A DNA stretch of 33,972 nucleotides from JACRPZ01 sp040758255 (GCA_040758255.1 JBFLVX010000007.1:1-33972); one strand, 5' to 3'; shown: positions 16,069 to 24,298, numbered from the stretch's first letter. Numbers and translations are program-made. Notes: generated from the letters alone by a model not told the origin.

Positions 16069-17832
16069 TTAAAACAACCCTGAGACCTTGCCTGTATTGA
16101 CGTCAACATCTACCCTTCTGTATGCGGGGTTCGAGCTTGTGCCGGGCATGAGGCTGATCGTTCCTGCGCAAGGGCAGAGGAATTTTGCGCCGGAGTAGAT
16201 CAATACATCTCTGATGGGCAGTGTCCAGCCCTTGGGTACGCCCTTGACAGCCGGATCATGAGAAAGGCTCAGATGGGTCTTGACCATCATGGTGGCGTAG
16301 TCAGCATACTGTGGATCGTCTTCCAGCATCTTGGCCTTGGCCTCAGCTTCAGGCAGCCAGGAAACGCCGTCCGCCCCGTAAACTTCTTTGGCGATCTTCG
16401 AGACTCTGTCACGCAGCTTCATCTCTAACGGATAGAGGAATTTGAAGTCGTTCTTCTCATTGCAGGCATCAATGACCGCATCGGCAAGTTCCAGGGCTCC
16501 CTCGCCGCCTTTGAGCCAGTGTTGGGATTCCGCGCAGCGGGCGCCTGCTGCTTCGGCGGCCTTCTTTACTGCGGCCACTTCGGCATTCGTATCGGTGTAA
16601 AACCGGTTTATGCAAACCACCGGGTTAATGCCGGACTTGCGGATAACATTGATCATATGGACCATGTTGGCGCAGCCCTTTTCAACCAGGCCAACATTCT
16701 CTTTGGTGTACTCTTCAGGGAGCGGCTTGCCGGCCACAACCTTCGGGCCGCCGCCATGCATCTTCAGGGCGCGGACCGTGGTGGTGAGCACGGAAACATG
16801 CGGTTTAAGACCGCTGAAACGGGACTTGACGTTCCAGAACTTTTCAAAGCCGATGTCCGCTGCAAAGCCGGACTCGGTCACATGATAGTCGAACAGCTTC
16901 AGGCCGACTCTGTCGGCGATAATTGATGACTGGCCTACGGCTATATTGGCAAAAGGACCTGCATGTACTAGGCAGGGGTTGTATTCAGCCGTGCACATAA
17001 GTGTCGGGTTTATGGTATTGCGCATGAAGGCGGCCATGGCATTGCCGACTTCCAGATCACCTGTAGTGACCGGTTTGCCGCTTTTGTCGAAGGCAACGGT
17101 GATATTGTTCAGGCGCTGTTTCAGGTCAGCAAGGTCTTTGGCTATGGACAGGATGGCCATGCACTCAGATCCCACAGCGATACCGAACTTGGACTGCATC
17201 ATGAAGCCGTCCGTCCGTCCGCCGATGCCGATGATGATGTTGCGAAGGCTCTGGGCGCAGAAGTCTATGATCCATCCCATCTCCACGCGTGTAGGGTCAA
17301 TGTTGAGACGCCTCATCTTCGTAAGACGCTCTAATTGCTCGTCATTATAGTTGCGCTCGTGCTGCATACGGGAGGTCATAGCCACCATAGCAAGGTTGTG
17401 CGCGTTCATGATGTCATTGATATCGCCGGTGAGTCCAAGTGAAAACTCGGTCATGGGGATCAGCAAAGAGTTGCCGCCGCCTGCTGCGGTGCCCTTCACA
17501 TTCATGGTGGGACCGCCTGAAGGCTGACGCAGTGCCCCTCCAACGTTTACTCCTCTTTTACCCAAGCCTTCCATCAAGCCGCATGATGTGGTGCTTTTGC
17601 CTTCGCCCAGCGGGGTAGGGGTAATGGCCGTCACCTCGATGTACTTGCCGTCGGGTTTATTTTTGAGACGTTCGTTGACCTTGAGAAAGTCGATCTTGGA
17701 GAGGCGGCCCATGGGCAGCATCTCGTCCTTGTGCAGACCCAATTTCTCGCGCCACTCTTCAGGTGTGGGCATATTTTTTTCAGCTTCTTCAGAAATCTGC
17801 CAGTCGGCTAACTTCGTCGCATCAAACGGCAT
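16069..17832 (-). CDS. fhs: Formate-tetrahydrofolate ligase
   Basis: ATP-dependent activation of formate to 10-formyl-THF, the first step of the methyl branch of the Wood-Ljungdahl pathway. The 587 residues form the monofunctional enzyme, slightly longer than common 555-560-residue bacterial forms through an N-terminal lead (residues 1-50). Signatures: AITPTPLGEGKST (nucleotide loop), ALRQPSGGPTMNVKGTAAGGG, FSLGLTGDINDI, GIGGRTDGFM, VSVLTTTVRALKMHGGGP, and GTISLMPG near the end. Strong AAGGAGG before the ATG. The gene is visibly GC-richer and uses more GCC/CTG/GGC-type codons than purC or pgsA on either side, which suggests separate acquisition. It stands alone between a promoter and a terminator. 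Confidence 0.96.
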   Translation of the reverse strand: MPFDATKLADWQISEEAEKNMPTPEEWREKLGLHKDEMLPMGRLSKIDFLKVNERLKNKPDGKYIEVTAITPTPLGEGKSTTSCGLMEGLGKRGVNVGGALRQPSGGPTMNVKGTAAGGGNSLLIPMTEFSLGLTGDINDIMNAHNLAMVAMTSRMQHERNYNDEQLERLTKMRRLNIDPTRVEMGWIIDFCAQSLRNIIIGIGGRTDGFMMQSKFGIAVGSECMAILSIAKDLADLKQRLNNITVAFDKSGKPVTTGDLEVGNAMAAFMRNTINPTLMCTAEYNPCLVHAGPFANIAVGQSSIIADRVGLKLFDYHVTESGFAADIGFEKFWNVKSRFSGLKPHVSVLTTTVRALKMHGGGPKVVAGKPLPEEYTKENVGLVEKGCANMVHMINVIRKSGINPVVCINRFYTDTNAEVAAVKKAAEAAGARCAESQHWLKGGEGALELADAVIDACNEKNDFKFLYPLEMKLRDRVSKIAKEVYGADGVSWLPEAEAKAKMLEDDPQYADYATMMVKTHLSLSHDPAVKGVPKGWTLPIRDVLIYSGAKFLCPCAGTISLMPGTSSNPAYRRVDVDVNTGKVSGLF

Positions 17833-17893
17833 GGTTAAATCCTCCTTAATTGTCAGCAGTTAATTATGCGGAAATGAACAGCTATGGAGTAAA

Positions 17894-17923
17894 ACTTTAG
17901 CACAGGCATGAGAGGGGTGTCAA
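17894..17923 (-). promoter_or_regulatory. Sigma70-type promoter for fhs
   Basis: Minus strand: TTGACA (complement of 17918-17923), 18-base spacer, TAAAGT (complement of 17894-17899), about 60 bases upstream of the fhs ATG. Confidence 0.6.
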
Positions 17924-18050
17924 ACGGCTTAAGAGGGTATTTAAAAATTAAATAAGGCGTTCAAAATCAGGCATGGCAAAGCTTTTTTTAAATGTGTATA
18001 GTATCTGATATATTCAAGCGTTTCATATGTAATAAATAGGAGGGCAGTAA

Positions 18051-18929
18051 ATGGAGAAAGTGGTTATTGAGACTGAGATGCATGATATCGGAACCCCGAG
18101 ACGGGGGAAGGTGAGGGATATTTATGACCTTGGAGAGCATCTGCTCCTTGTGGTATCTGACAGGATCTCAGCGTTTGACGTAATCCTACCAAACGGCATA
18201 CCGGGGAAGGGAAGGATACTTACGCAGATTTCAAGATACTGGTTCAAGCAGATGGAGGATATTATCAAGAATCATATTATCGCTTCTGAAGTGAAAGATT
18301 TCCCGTCTGCTCTTCAGAAGTACGCGGATATGCTCGAAGGCAGGAGCATGTTGGTCAAAAAAGCGAAACCCATGCCTGTTGAATGTATTGTGCGGGGATA
18401 TCTGTCAGGTTCAGGATGGCAGGAGTATAAAAAGAACGGAACTGTATGCGGGATAAAACTTAGAGAGGGGCTTACAGAGTCCGCAAGACTTGATGAACCG
18501 ATCTTCACTCCAAGCACAAAGGCGGAAGAGGGGCACGATATTAATATCTCGTTCAATGAGATGAAGAATATTGTAGGCGTTGAAACAGCGGAGAGGCTCA
18601 GAGATACAAGCATCAAAATTTATTCAAAGGCAAGGGTTTTGGCTGAGGAGAAGAAGATAATAATTGCGGATACAAAGATGGAATTCGGCGTGCATGACGG
18701 TGAGATTATTTTAATTGATGAACTCCTTACACCTGATTCATCGCGCTTCTGGTCAATGGAGAATTACGCGCCGGGCAGGGGGCAGGACAGTTATGACAAA
18801 CAGATCGTGCGTGACTACCTCCTCACTCTTGACTGGGACAAGACTTATCCGGGGCCTCTGCTTCCTGATTATATTGTTGAGAAGGCTGCCGGACGGTATC
18901 AGGAAATATATAATATTTTGACATCCTAA
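18051..18929 (+). CDS. purC: Phosphoribosylaminoimidazole-succinocarboxamide synthase
   Basis: SAICAR synthase, joining CAIR and aspartate with ATP in de novo purine synthesis. The 292-residue form is the longer type seen in many bacteria and yeast. Motifs: RRGKVRDIYDLGEHLLLVVSDRISAFD at the N-terminus, MPVECIVRGYLSGSGW, PSTKAEEGHDINIS, IIIADTKMEFG, and LTPDSSRFW. Good ribosome binding site (TAGGAGGGC) before the ATG. Divergent from fhs, whose product 10-formyl-THF feeds two purine steps, although nothing in the sequence shows joint control. Confidence 0.97.
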   Translation: MEKVVIETEMHDIGTPRRGKVRDIYDLGEHLLLVVSDRISAFDVILPNGIPGKGRILTQISRYWFKQMEDIIKNHIIASEVKDFPSALQKYADMLEGRSMLVKKAKPMPVECIVRGYLSGSGWQEYKKNGTVCGIKLREGLTESARLDEPIFTPSTKAEEGHDINISFNEMKNIVGVETAERLRDTSIKIYSKARVLAEEKKIIIADTKMEFGVHDGEIILIDELLTPDSSRFWSMENYAPGRGQDSYDKQIVRDYLLTLDWDKTYPGPLLPDYIVEKAAGRYQEIYNILTS

Positions 18930-18936
18930 AAAAATG

Positions 18937-18966
18937 TTGACATATGCTCCATGTTTTAGCTATAAA
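18937..18966 (+). promoter_or_regulatory. Sigma70-type promoter of the manganese riboswitch transcript
   Basis: TTGACA (18937-18942), 18-base spacer, TATAAA (18961-18966). The expected start at about 18973 coincides with the first base of the riboswitch P1 helix, so the aptamer begins essentially at the 5' end of the RNA. Confidence 0.75.
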
Positions 18967-18971
18967 TAGAC

Positions 18972-19076
18972 ACGTAAAGGGGAGTAGCTGAGTCAGCGGC
19001 TATCGTCAACACGTCCCGCCTCGTGCGGGACCGGTACCGCTGGTTAGGTAAAACTAACAAGCAAGACCTTTACCGC
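18972..19076 (+). ncRNA. yybP-ykoY manganese riboswitch aptamer
   Basis: The conserved core is recognisable: AAAGGGGAGTAGC at 18976-18988, GTCAACACG at 19005-19013, CGCTGG around 19038, and GCAAGACCTTTACC at 19061-19074. P1 pairs 18974-18980 (GTAAAGG) with 19067-19073 (CCTTTAC). A variable hairpin GTCCCGC/GCGGGAC (19013-19019 with 19025-19031) and GTTAG/CTAAC near 19043-19058 fill the arms. This RNA class binds Mn2+ and commonly precedes metal exporters and P-type ATPases, as here. The P1 3' strand is reused by the terminator that follows. Confidence 0.88.
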
Positions 19077-19112
19077 GATGATAATAAAGATTGTTGCGGT
19101 AAAGGTCTTTTT
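19063..19112 (+). terminator. Intrinsic terminator, expression platform of the Mn2+ riboswitch
   Basis: AAGACCTTTACCGC (19063-19076) pairs perfectly with GCGGTAAAGGTCTT (19096-19109), a 14-bp stem with a 19-base loop, followed by a T-run at 19108-19112. The 5' arm contains all seven P1 bases (19067-19073), so P1 and the terminator cannot form together. Mn2+-stabilised P1 should block termination and switch the downstream genes on. Confidence 0.88.
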
Positions 19113-19141
19113 AATTTAAAACAAAAAAGGAGGTAACACTG

Positions 19142-19441
19142 ATGAGGCCGAGTGAAAGAGAAGCAGAATTTATCGCAAGGGTGGAGTTTGAAAAGAAGAA
19201 GAAGATCGAGGAAGAGAAACACAAGCACCTTAAATCTGAAGAGAAGAAGAGACTGAAAGAGCTTCATAATATGAGATGCCCGAAGTGCGGAATGGAATTG
19301 ATAGAGATAGACTACAAAGAGATCAAAGTGGACAAATGCTCAGAATGCGACGGCATCTGGCTTGATGCAGGAGAGCTTGAGGCTGTATCAAAACTTGAGA
19401 AGACAGGGCTTGATAAGCTGTTCGGTGTCTTTAAGAAATAA
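19142..19441 (+). CDS. Small zinc-ribbon (zf-TFIIB family) protein
   Basis: A 99-residue soluble protein. Residues 1-40 are a highly charged helical, probably coiled segment rich in Lys and Glu (EKKKKIEEEKHKHLKSEEKK); residues 42-75 are a zinc ribbon, CPKCGMELIEIDYKEIKVD then CSECDGIWLDAGELE, with four cysteines in two CxxC pairs. The ending GIWLDAGELE is the signature of the prokaryotic zf-TFIIB family, whose role is unknown. Strong ribosome binding site (AAGGAGGT). It is the first gene behind the Mn2+ riboswitch, so it should be manganese-responsive; a link to metal handling is inference from this position. Confidence 0.85.
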   Translation: MRPSEREAEFIARVEFEKKKKIEEEKHKHLKSEEKKRLKELHNMRCPKCGMELIEIDYKEIKVDKCSECDGIWLDAGELEAVSKLEKTGLDKLFGVFKK

Positions 19442-19571
19442 TTAGTGTCTGTTGATAAATTGTTTTTTTGTCACCCTGAGCCTGCCGAAGGGTACTGTAA
19501 CTTCTTGATTTCATGTCATGGTTCGACAAGCTCCCCATGACATGGATGACTTTACAAACAGACTCTAATTA
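19439..19571. mobile_element. 133-bp MITE-like element with 21-bp terminal inverted repeats
   Basis: The left end (19439-19459) and the complement of the right end (19551-19571) agree at 18 of 21 positions; both start TAATTAG and contain GTCTGTT. The interior holds GTCACCCTGAGCCTGCCGAAG and a second palindrome, GTCATGG (19515-19521) facing CCATGAC, both typical of non-coding dispersed repeats. The stop codon of the zinc-ribbon gene is part of the left terminus. There is no coding capacity. It separates the zinc-ribbon gene from the cation ATPase. The motif TTTATAAACAGAC at 2084-2099 suggests a relative in the lgt-FKBP gap. Confidence 0.65.
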
Positions 19572-19645
19572 AAAAAATCCTGGTTCAGATATGAGTTGAT
19601 TTGTTTCATTTATAGTGAATCCTGCAACTCTAATAACGGAGGTCT

Positions 19646-22288
19646 ATGCACTGGCACCAGAGAGACATAACTAATGTCATTGAAGAACTTAAATCATCAT
19701 TGCGGGGCATCTCTTCCGCTGATGCCGCTAAGCGGCTGAATGAATACGGACGTAATGAATTAGTTGAAAAGAAGAAGAGAACCCCGGTTATGATGTTCCT
19801 TGACCAGTTCAAGGACTTCATGATCATGGTGCTTGTAGCCGCCGCAATCGTCTCCGGTTTTATCGGCGAATTGGCTGATACTCTGGCGATAATCGTTATT
19901 GTAGTCATCAATGCGATCATAGGCTTCATACAAGAGTACCGCGCTGAGAGGGCCATGCAGGCATTAAAAAGCATGGCGTCGCCTACTGCTGTTGTCATGA
20001 GGGACGGGACGCCTTCCAGCATCCCCGCATCCGAACTTGTGCCGGGCGATCTTGTGATGCTTGAGGCAGGAAGGATAGTTCCTGCTGACATGAGGCTGAT
20101 GGAGGCTGCCCAGTTAAAGATCGAAGAGGCGGCATTGACCGGCGAGTCTGTTTCTGTTGACAAGTTTACTGATGCTCTGCAAGACGCGGCCTTACCCCTT
20201 GGTGACAGGAGGAATATGGTTTATAAGGGCACTACTGTATCGTACGGCCGGGGTACGGGCATGGTCGTCTCAACGGGTATGGATACTGAACTCGGCAAGA
20301 TAGCTGCTCTGCTTCAGGAAGAAGAAGAGGTCAAAACCCCGCTTCAGAAAAGACTGACAACATTCGGGCAGAAACTCGGAATGGCCGTAATTGCTATATG
20401 CGCAATTGTCTTTGTCACCGGCATATTAAGAGGGGAGCAGACTGTCTTGATGTTCCTGACTGCTATAAGCCTTGCGGTTGCGGCCATACCTGAGGCGCTT
20501 CCGGCTGTTGTAACAATTTCCCTTGCGCTTGGCGCAAAAAAAATGGTCAGGCAGAATGCGCTTGTAAGAAACCTTCCAGCGGTTGAAACCCTCGGCTCGG
20601 TAACTTATATATGCTCGGACAAAACCGGCACGCTAACTTTAAATAAGATGACGGTTGAAGAGATCTACGTTGATAATGAAATAGTTAATAGTGAAAAGTT
20701 AAAAATTAAAAATGAAGGAACAAAAGAATTCTCAACTCTCATGACCGCCCTCGCTCTCAGCAATGATGCTGTTTTGGATAAAGACGGCAAGGCAATCGGC
20801 GATCCGACTGAGACCGCTCTTTTTGATATTGCGGATAAGAGCGGATTCAACAAGAAAGAGCTTGAAAAAGAATTTCCGAGAGTATCTGAGATCCCGTTTG
20901 ATTCGGACAGGAAGTGCATGACAACGTTTCATAAGCAGTCATCAGAAAAGCCGGAATATATCTCTTTCACCAAAGGCGCGATAGAAGTCCTTATTGATAA
21001 ATCCGACAACATTTTGACGGCTGAGGGTTTGAAGGCTATTGATAGAGACGAGATTCACATGGTGAGCGAAAGGATGGCTGCTGATGGCTTGAGGGTTCTT
21101 TGCATTGCGATGAGGAGATGGGAGAGCCTGCCTGATGAGATGTCTCATGAAAAGACTGAAACAGGACTCACTATTTTAGGCCTTACCGGAATGATGGACC
21201 CTCCGAGGGAAGAGGCGAAGGAAGCGGTAGGAACTTGCAAGGCTGCCGGAATAATACCAGTGATGATAACGGGAGATCACCCCATTACAGCAAGGACTAT
21301 TGCAAGGAGGTTAGGTATCCTTGATGATGATTCAAAAGCAATTATCACCGGCAGGGAGCTTGAAAAATTATCTTTGGAAGAATTTGAGGAGAGGGTTGAA
21401 CGTATACGAGTCTATGCGCGGGTCGCGCCTGAGCAGAAGATAAAGATCGTGAAGGCGCTTCAGGATAAGGGCGAATTTGTCGCGATGACCGGAGACGGCG
21501 TCAATGACGCGCCCGCTCTTAAAAGGGCTGATATAGGGGTAGCCATGGGCATTACAGGCACGGACGTAGCAAAAGAAGCCTCGCACATGATTCTGCTTGA
21601 TGACAACTTCGCCACAATCGTAAAGGCGGTAAAAGAGGGAAGGAAGATATATGACAATATAAGAAAGGTGATAAAATATCTCCTCACTACAAATTCCGGC
21701 GAGATATGGACGCTCTTTCTCGCCCCGCTTGTGGGCTTGCCGATACCGCTGCTGCCCATTCATATTTTATGGATTAATCTTATGACTGACGGCCTTCCCG
21801 CGCTTGCGCTCACTGTTGAACCTGAAGAGGGCGTTGTTATGAAGAGGCCGCCGAGACATCCTAAAGAGAGCATCTTTGCTTACGGTCTCGGTATTCATGC
21901 CATATGGGTCGGGCTTTTAATGGCAGGCGCTGTCATATTTATTCAGGCTTGGTCAATCAGCACAGGACATGCCCATTGGCAAACAATGGTATTTACAGTT
22001 CTTTGTCTGACCCAGCTTGGACATGTGCTTGCGATAAGGTCAGAAAGGGAGTCGCTGTTTAAGATAGGGCTGCTCTCAAATAAGCCTCTGCTTGGCGCGG
22101 TGCTGCTGAGCTTTATTTCGCAGATGGCTACCATTTACGTTCCGTTTTTAAACCCCATATTCAGGACAGAGCCATTGACAGCGGGTGAATTGATCTTCAC
22201 ACTCGCTTTATCATCTATTGTATTTATCGCTGTGGAGATAGAGAAGCTCTGGTACAGGCGTAAGAGCAGGCAGAATCATGCAGGCTAA
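19646..22288 (+). CDS. P2-type cation-transporting ATPase (Ca2+/Mn2+, SERCA/PMR1-like)
   Basis: An 880-residue inner-membrane ATPase that should export Ca2+ and/or Mn2+. Order of domains: cation ATPase N-terminal domain (residues 1-70), M1-M2, actuator domain with LTGES, M3-M4 with AAIPEALPAVV, phosphorylation site CSDKTGTLT, nucleotide-binding domain, hinge GDGVNDAPALKRAD, then M5-M10. Cation-site residues visible are the M4 Glu, Asn and Glu in TNSGE of M5, and Asn/Asp in INLMTDG of M6, so selectivity for Ca2+ versus Mn2+ is not decided by sequence; the upstream Mn2+ riboswitch favours Mn2+. A GGAGG three bases before the ATG marks the start. Residues around 349-359 (VNSEKLKIKNE) look like a repeat-derived insertion. 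Confidence 0.93.
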   Translation: MHWHQRDITNVIEELKSSLRGISSADAAKRLNEYGRNELVEKKKRTPVMMFLDQFKDFMIMVLVAAAIVSGFIGELADTLAIIVIVVINAIIGFIQEYRAERAMQALKSMASPTAVVMRDGTPSSIPASELVPGDLVMLEAGRIVPADMRLMEAAQLKIEEAALTGESVSVDKFTDALQDAALPLGDRRNMVYKGTTVSYGRGTGMVVSTGMDTELGKIAALLQEEEEVKTPLQKRLTTFGQKLGMAVIAICAIVFVTGILRGEQTVLMFLTAISLAVAAIPEALPAVVTISLALGAKKMVRQNALVRNLPAVETLGSVTYICSDKTGTLTLNKMTVEEIYVDNEIVNSEKLKIKNEGTKEFSTLMTALALSNDAVLDKDGKAIGDPTETALFDIADKSGFNKKELEKEFPRVSEIPFDSDRKCMTTFHKQSSEKPEYISFTKGAIEVLIDKSDNILTAEGLKAIDRDEIHMVSERMAADGLRVLCIAMRRWESLPDEMSHEKTETGLTILGLTGMMDPPREEAKEAVGTCKAAGIIPVMITGDHPITARTIARRLGILDDDSKAIITGRELEKLSLEEFEERVERIRVYARVAPEQKIKIVKALQDKGEFVAMTGDGVNDAPALKRADIGVAMGITGTDVAKEASHMILLDDNFATIVKAVKEGRKIYDNIRKVIKYLLTTNSGEIWTLFLAPLVGLPIPLLPIHILWINLMTDGLPALALTVEPEEGVVMKRPPRHPKESIFAYGLGIHAIWVGLLMAGAVIFIQAWSISTGHAHWQTMVFTVLCLTQLGHVLAIRSERESLFKIGLLSNKPLLGAVLLSFISQMATIYVPFLNPIFRTEPLTAGELIFTLALSSIVFIAVEIEKLWYRRKSRQNHAG
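20683..20716 (+). repeat. In-frame AT-rich repeat insertion inside the ATPase gene
   Basis: AGTTAATAGTGAAAAG followed by TTAAAAATTAAAAATGAA encodes the extra residues VNSEKLKIKNE in the nucleotide-binding domain. The composition breaks sharply from the surrounding gene, and this wording recurs as an in-frame insert in unrelated proteins of several bacteria (recollection, not searched). Confidence 0.5.
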
Positions 22289-24254
22289 TGTTTTATTCCC
22301 CATAAATGCAGGGGCATTTACTTATCTTGTTCCTGAAGAGTTTGAATTAAAGATCAAGGTTGGAGTCCGCGTTCTTGCGCCGTTTAAGAGAGGTAAGAAG
22401 GTCGGAATAATTCAGAACACAGAACACAGAACACAGAGTACAGACTTGAAAAAGATAGTATTGAAAGAAATCGAGTCTGTTATGGATGATGAGCCGTTCC
22501 TTCCTGAAAATCTATTAAATATAATTCAGTGGACGGGGCAGTATTACTTATCAAATTCCGGCTTAGCTTTAAAGAACGCTGTCCCGTCAGCTTTCTTTAC
22601 CGGCAAGAAAGCAGGCAGGTCCAGGATCACTTATGACGAGGAGATCAAAACAACAAAGGCACTCGATCTAACTGCTGAACAGGACAATGCCCTTTCCGAA
22701 ATCAACAGTACAGATCAAGGTGTATTCCTTCTGCATGGCGTAACAGGCAGCGGCAAGACAGAGGTCTATATAAGAGCTATCAAATCCCTCCCTGATGGGA
22801 AAGAGGCGATAGTCCTTGTACCGGAAATTGCAATCACAGCACAGATGATCGAGAGGTTCAGGAGCAATTTTGGAGAGAGCGTTGTCTTTTACCACAGCGG
22901 TTTGTCGGTGGGTGAGAGGATCACTCAGTGGCAGAAAATGAGGAGAGGGGAGATTAAGGTCGTTATCGGGGTCAGGAGCGCTGTCTTTGCGCCGTTTAAG
23001 AATATCGGGCTTATTGTTGTGGATGAAGAGCAGGAGGCTTCATACAAGCAGTTTGAAGGGCTGAGGTATAGCGCAAGGGATGTGGCTCTTGCAAGAGCGC
23101 AGCTTGAAGGTTTTAAAATAATCCTCGGTTCCGCAACCCCTTCCATGGAAGCTTATTACAATGCTAAGAATGGAAAATTCAGATACCTCGAACTGACGCA
23201 AAGGGTAGAGCAGAGGCCTTTGCCTGATGTAGAGATTATAGACATGACAAAGGAGGAGAAGCAGACGTTTTCCATGTCAAATAAGCTTCTGAAAGCATTA
23301 AAAGAGAATGTAGGCAGCGGCCATCAGTCTCTCATAATGCTCAACAGGCGGGGTTACTCGCCTTTTTATATGTGCACCGATTGCGGGTATACGTACAAAT
23401 GCCCGGCTTGCAGCATTACCCTTATTTATCATAAAGACACGAATACACTTAATTGTCATTACTGCGGTTCGTTTCTTTATCCTGAAGTACAATGCCCGAA
23501 CTGTAAAGGAACGAAAATAAAACATCTCGGCGCAGGCACTCAGAGGCTTGAAGAAGAGATTATTTCATTGATCCCGGAGATGTCATTTAAAAGAATGGAT
23601 AGAGACACTACGCAGAAGAAGCTCTCGCATTACAGGATCATCAAACAGATGGAAGAGAAGAAGATCGATATGCTTTTAGGCACACAGATGGTTGCCAAAG
23701 GACATGATTTTCCTGATGTGACATTATCGGCTGTCATATCGGCTGATATTGCTCTCAACATGCCTGACTTTAGATCAGCAGAAAGGGCTTTCCAGCTCTT
23801 CACGCAGCTTGCGGGCAGGGCAGGGCGGGGCGATTCGCACGGCAAGGCATACATACAGACCTACGAACCGGAACATTATGTTTTTGACTATGTGCGTAAT
23901 CATGATTACAAAGGATTTTACGCAAGGGAGATAGAACTGAGAAAAGAACTCTCTTATCCGCCTTTCAGTAAACTCGTGCGCATAGTCTTTAATTTTAAGA
24001 CGAAGGAGAGCGCAAAGAAGATCATGAATGATATTTCAAAGAAGATAAAAACTGCCGCAGGTGGCGGGGTTGAGATCCTCGGGCCTGCCCCTGCGCCAAT
24101 TGCAAAGATCAGGAACCTCTGGAGATGGCATCTGATACTTAAAGGGAAAAACTCAAAGATCCTCAGGAAAAAGTCAACGGAGATATTGGAGATGCTGAAG
24201 GATAACAAGAGTGTGAGGACAGACGTTGATGTAAATCCGATAAGCATGTTGTGA
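22278..24254 (+). CDS. priA: Primosomal replication restart helicase PriA
   Basis: Superfamily 2 DNA helicase that reloads the replisome at stalled forks. At 658 residues it is somewhat shorter than E. coli PriA (about 730), mainly in the N-terminal region. Seen: N-terminal DNA-binding part (VLFPINAGAFTYLVP), Walker A GVTGSGKTEVY, Walker B VVDEEQEASYKQ (DEEQ where E. coli has DEEH), motif GSATPSMEAY, then eight zinc-binding cysteines in CTDCGY, CPACS, CHYCGS and CPNCKG, motif MVAKGHDFPDV and QLAGRAGRG. It starts 11 bp inside the ATPase gene, so it is probably co-transcribed. A 7-bp tandem repeat at 22413-22445 encodes an insertion near residue 50. Confidence 0.95.
   Translation: MQANVLFPINAGAFTYLVPEEFELKIKVGVRVLAPFKRGKKVGIIQNTEHRTQSTDLKKIVLKEIESVMDDEPFLPENLLNIIQWTGQYYLSNSGLALKNAVPSAFFTGKKAGRSRITYDEEIKTTKALDLTAEQDNALSEINSTDQGVFLLHGVTGSGKTEVYIRAIKSLPDGKEAIVLVPEIAITAQMIERFRSNFGESVVFYHSGLSVGERITQWQKMRRGEIKVVIGVRSAVFAPFKNIGLIVVDEEQEASYKQFEGLRYSARDVALARAQLEGFKIILGSATPSMEAYYNAKNGKFRYLELTQRVEQRPLPDVEIIDMTKEEKQTFSMSNKLLKALKENVGSGHQSLIMLNRRGYSPFYMCTDCGYTYKCPACSITLIYHKDTNTLNCHYCGSFLYPEVQCPNCKGTKIKHLGAGTQRLEEEIISLIPEMSFKRMDRDTTQKKLSHYRIIKQMEEKKIDMLLGTQMVAKGHDFPDVTLSAVISADIALNMPDFRSAERAFQLFTQLAGRAGRGDSHGKAYIQTYEPEHYVFDYVRNHDYKGFYAREIELRKELSYPPFSKLVRIVFNFKTKESAKKIMNDISKKIKTAAGGGVEILGPAPAPIAKIRNLWRWHLILKGKNSKILRKKSTEILEMLKDNKSVRTDVDVNPISML
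22413..22445 (+). repeat. 7-bp tandem repeat within priA
   Basis: CAGAACA occurs three times in a row (22413-22433), followed by CAGAGTA and CAGAC. It encodes QNTEHRTQST, an apparent low-complexity insertion between the N-terminal strands and LKKIVLKEIESV. Because the unit is 7 bp, gain or loss of one copy would shift the priA frame. Confidence 0.65.
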
Positions 24255-24269
24255 GCAAAAAGTATAGGA

Positions 24270-24298
24270 TTGACAAGCGATTATCAGAATGTCACAAT
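24270..24298 (+). promoter_or_regulatory. Possible promoter/operator of the toxin-antitoxin pair
   Basis: TTGACA (24270-24275), 17-base spacer, CACAAT (24293-24298, a weak -10). TGACA at 24271 and TGTCA at 24290 form an inverted repeat across the spacer, a plausible site for autorepression by the antitoxin. Confidence 0.4.

Noticed and set aside
16519..17350. Several long open frames on the strand opposite fhs
   Set aside because: They are shadows of a GC-richer gene; fhs is unambiguous, and the opposite frames lack ribosome binding sites and family motifs.
22413..22445. CRISPR-like short repeats
   Set aside because: Units are 7 bp with no spacers and lie inside priA; this is a simple tandem repeat.
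22278..24254. PriA Walker B reads DEEQ instead of DEEH as a possible inactivation
   Set aside because: The remaining helicase motifs and all eight zinc cysteines are intact, and DEEQ-type variants occur in other PriA proteins as far as I recall.
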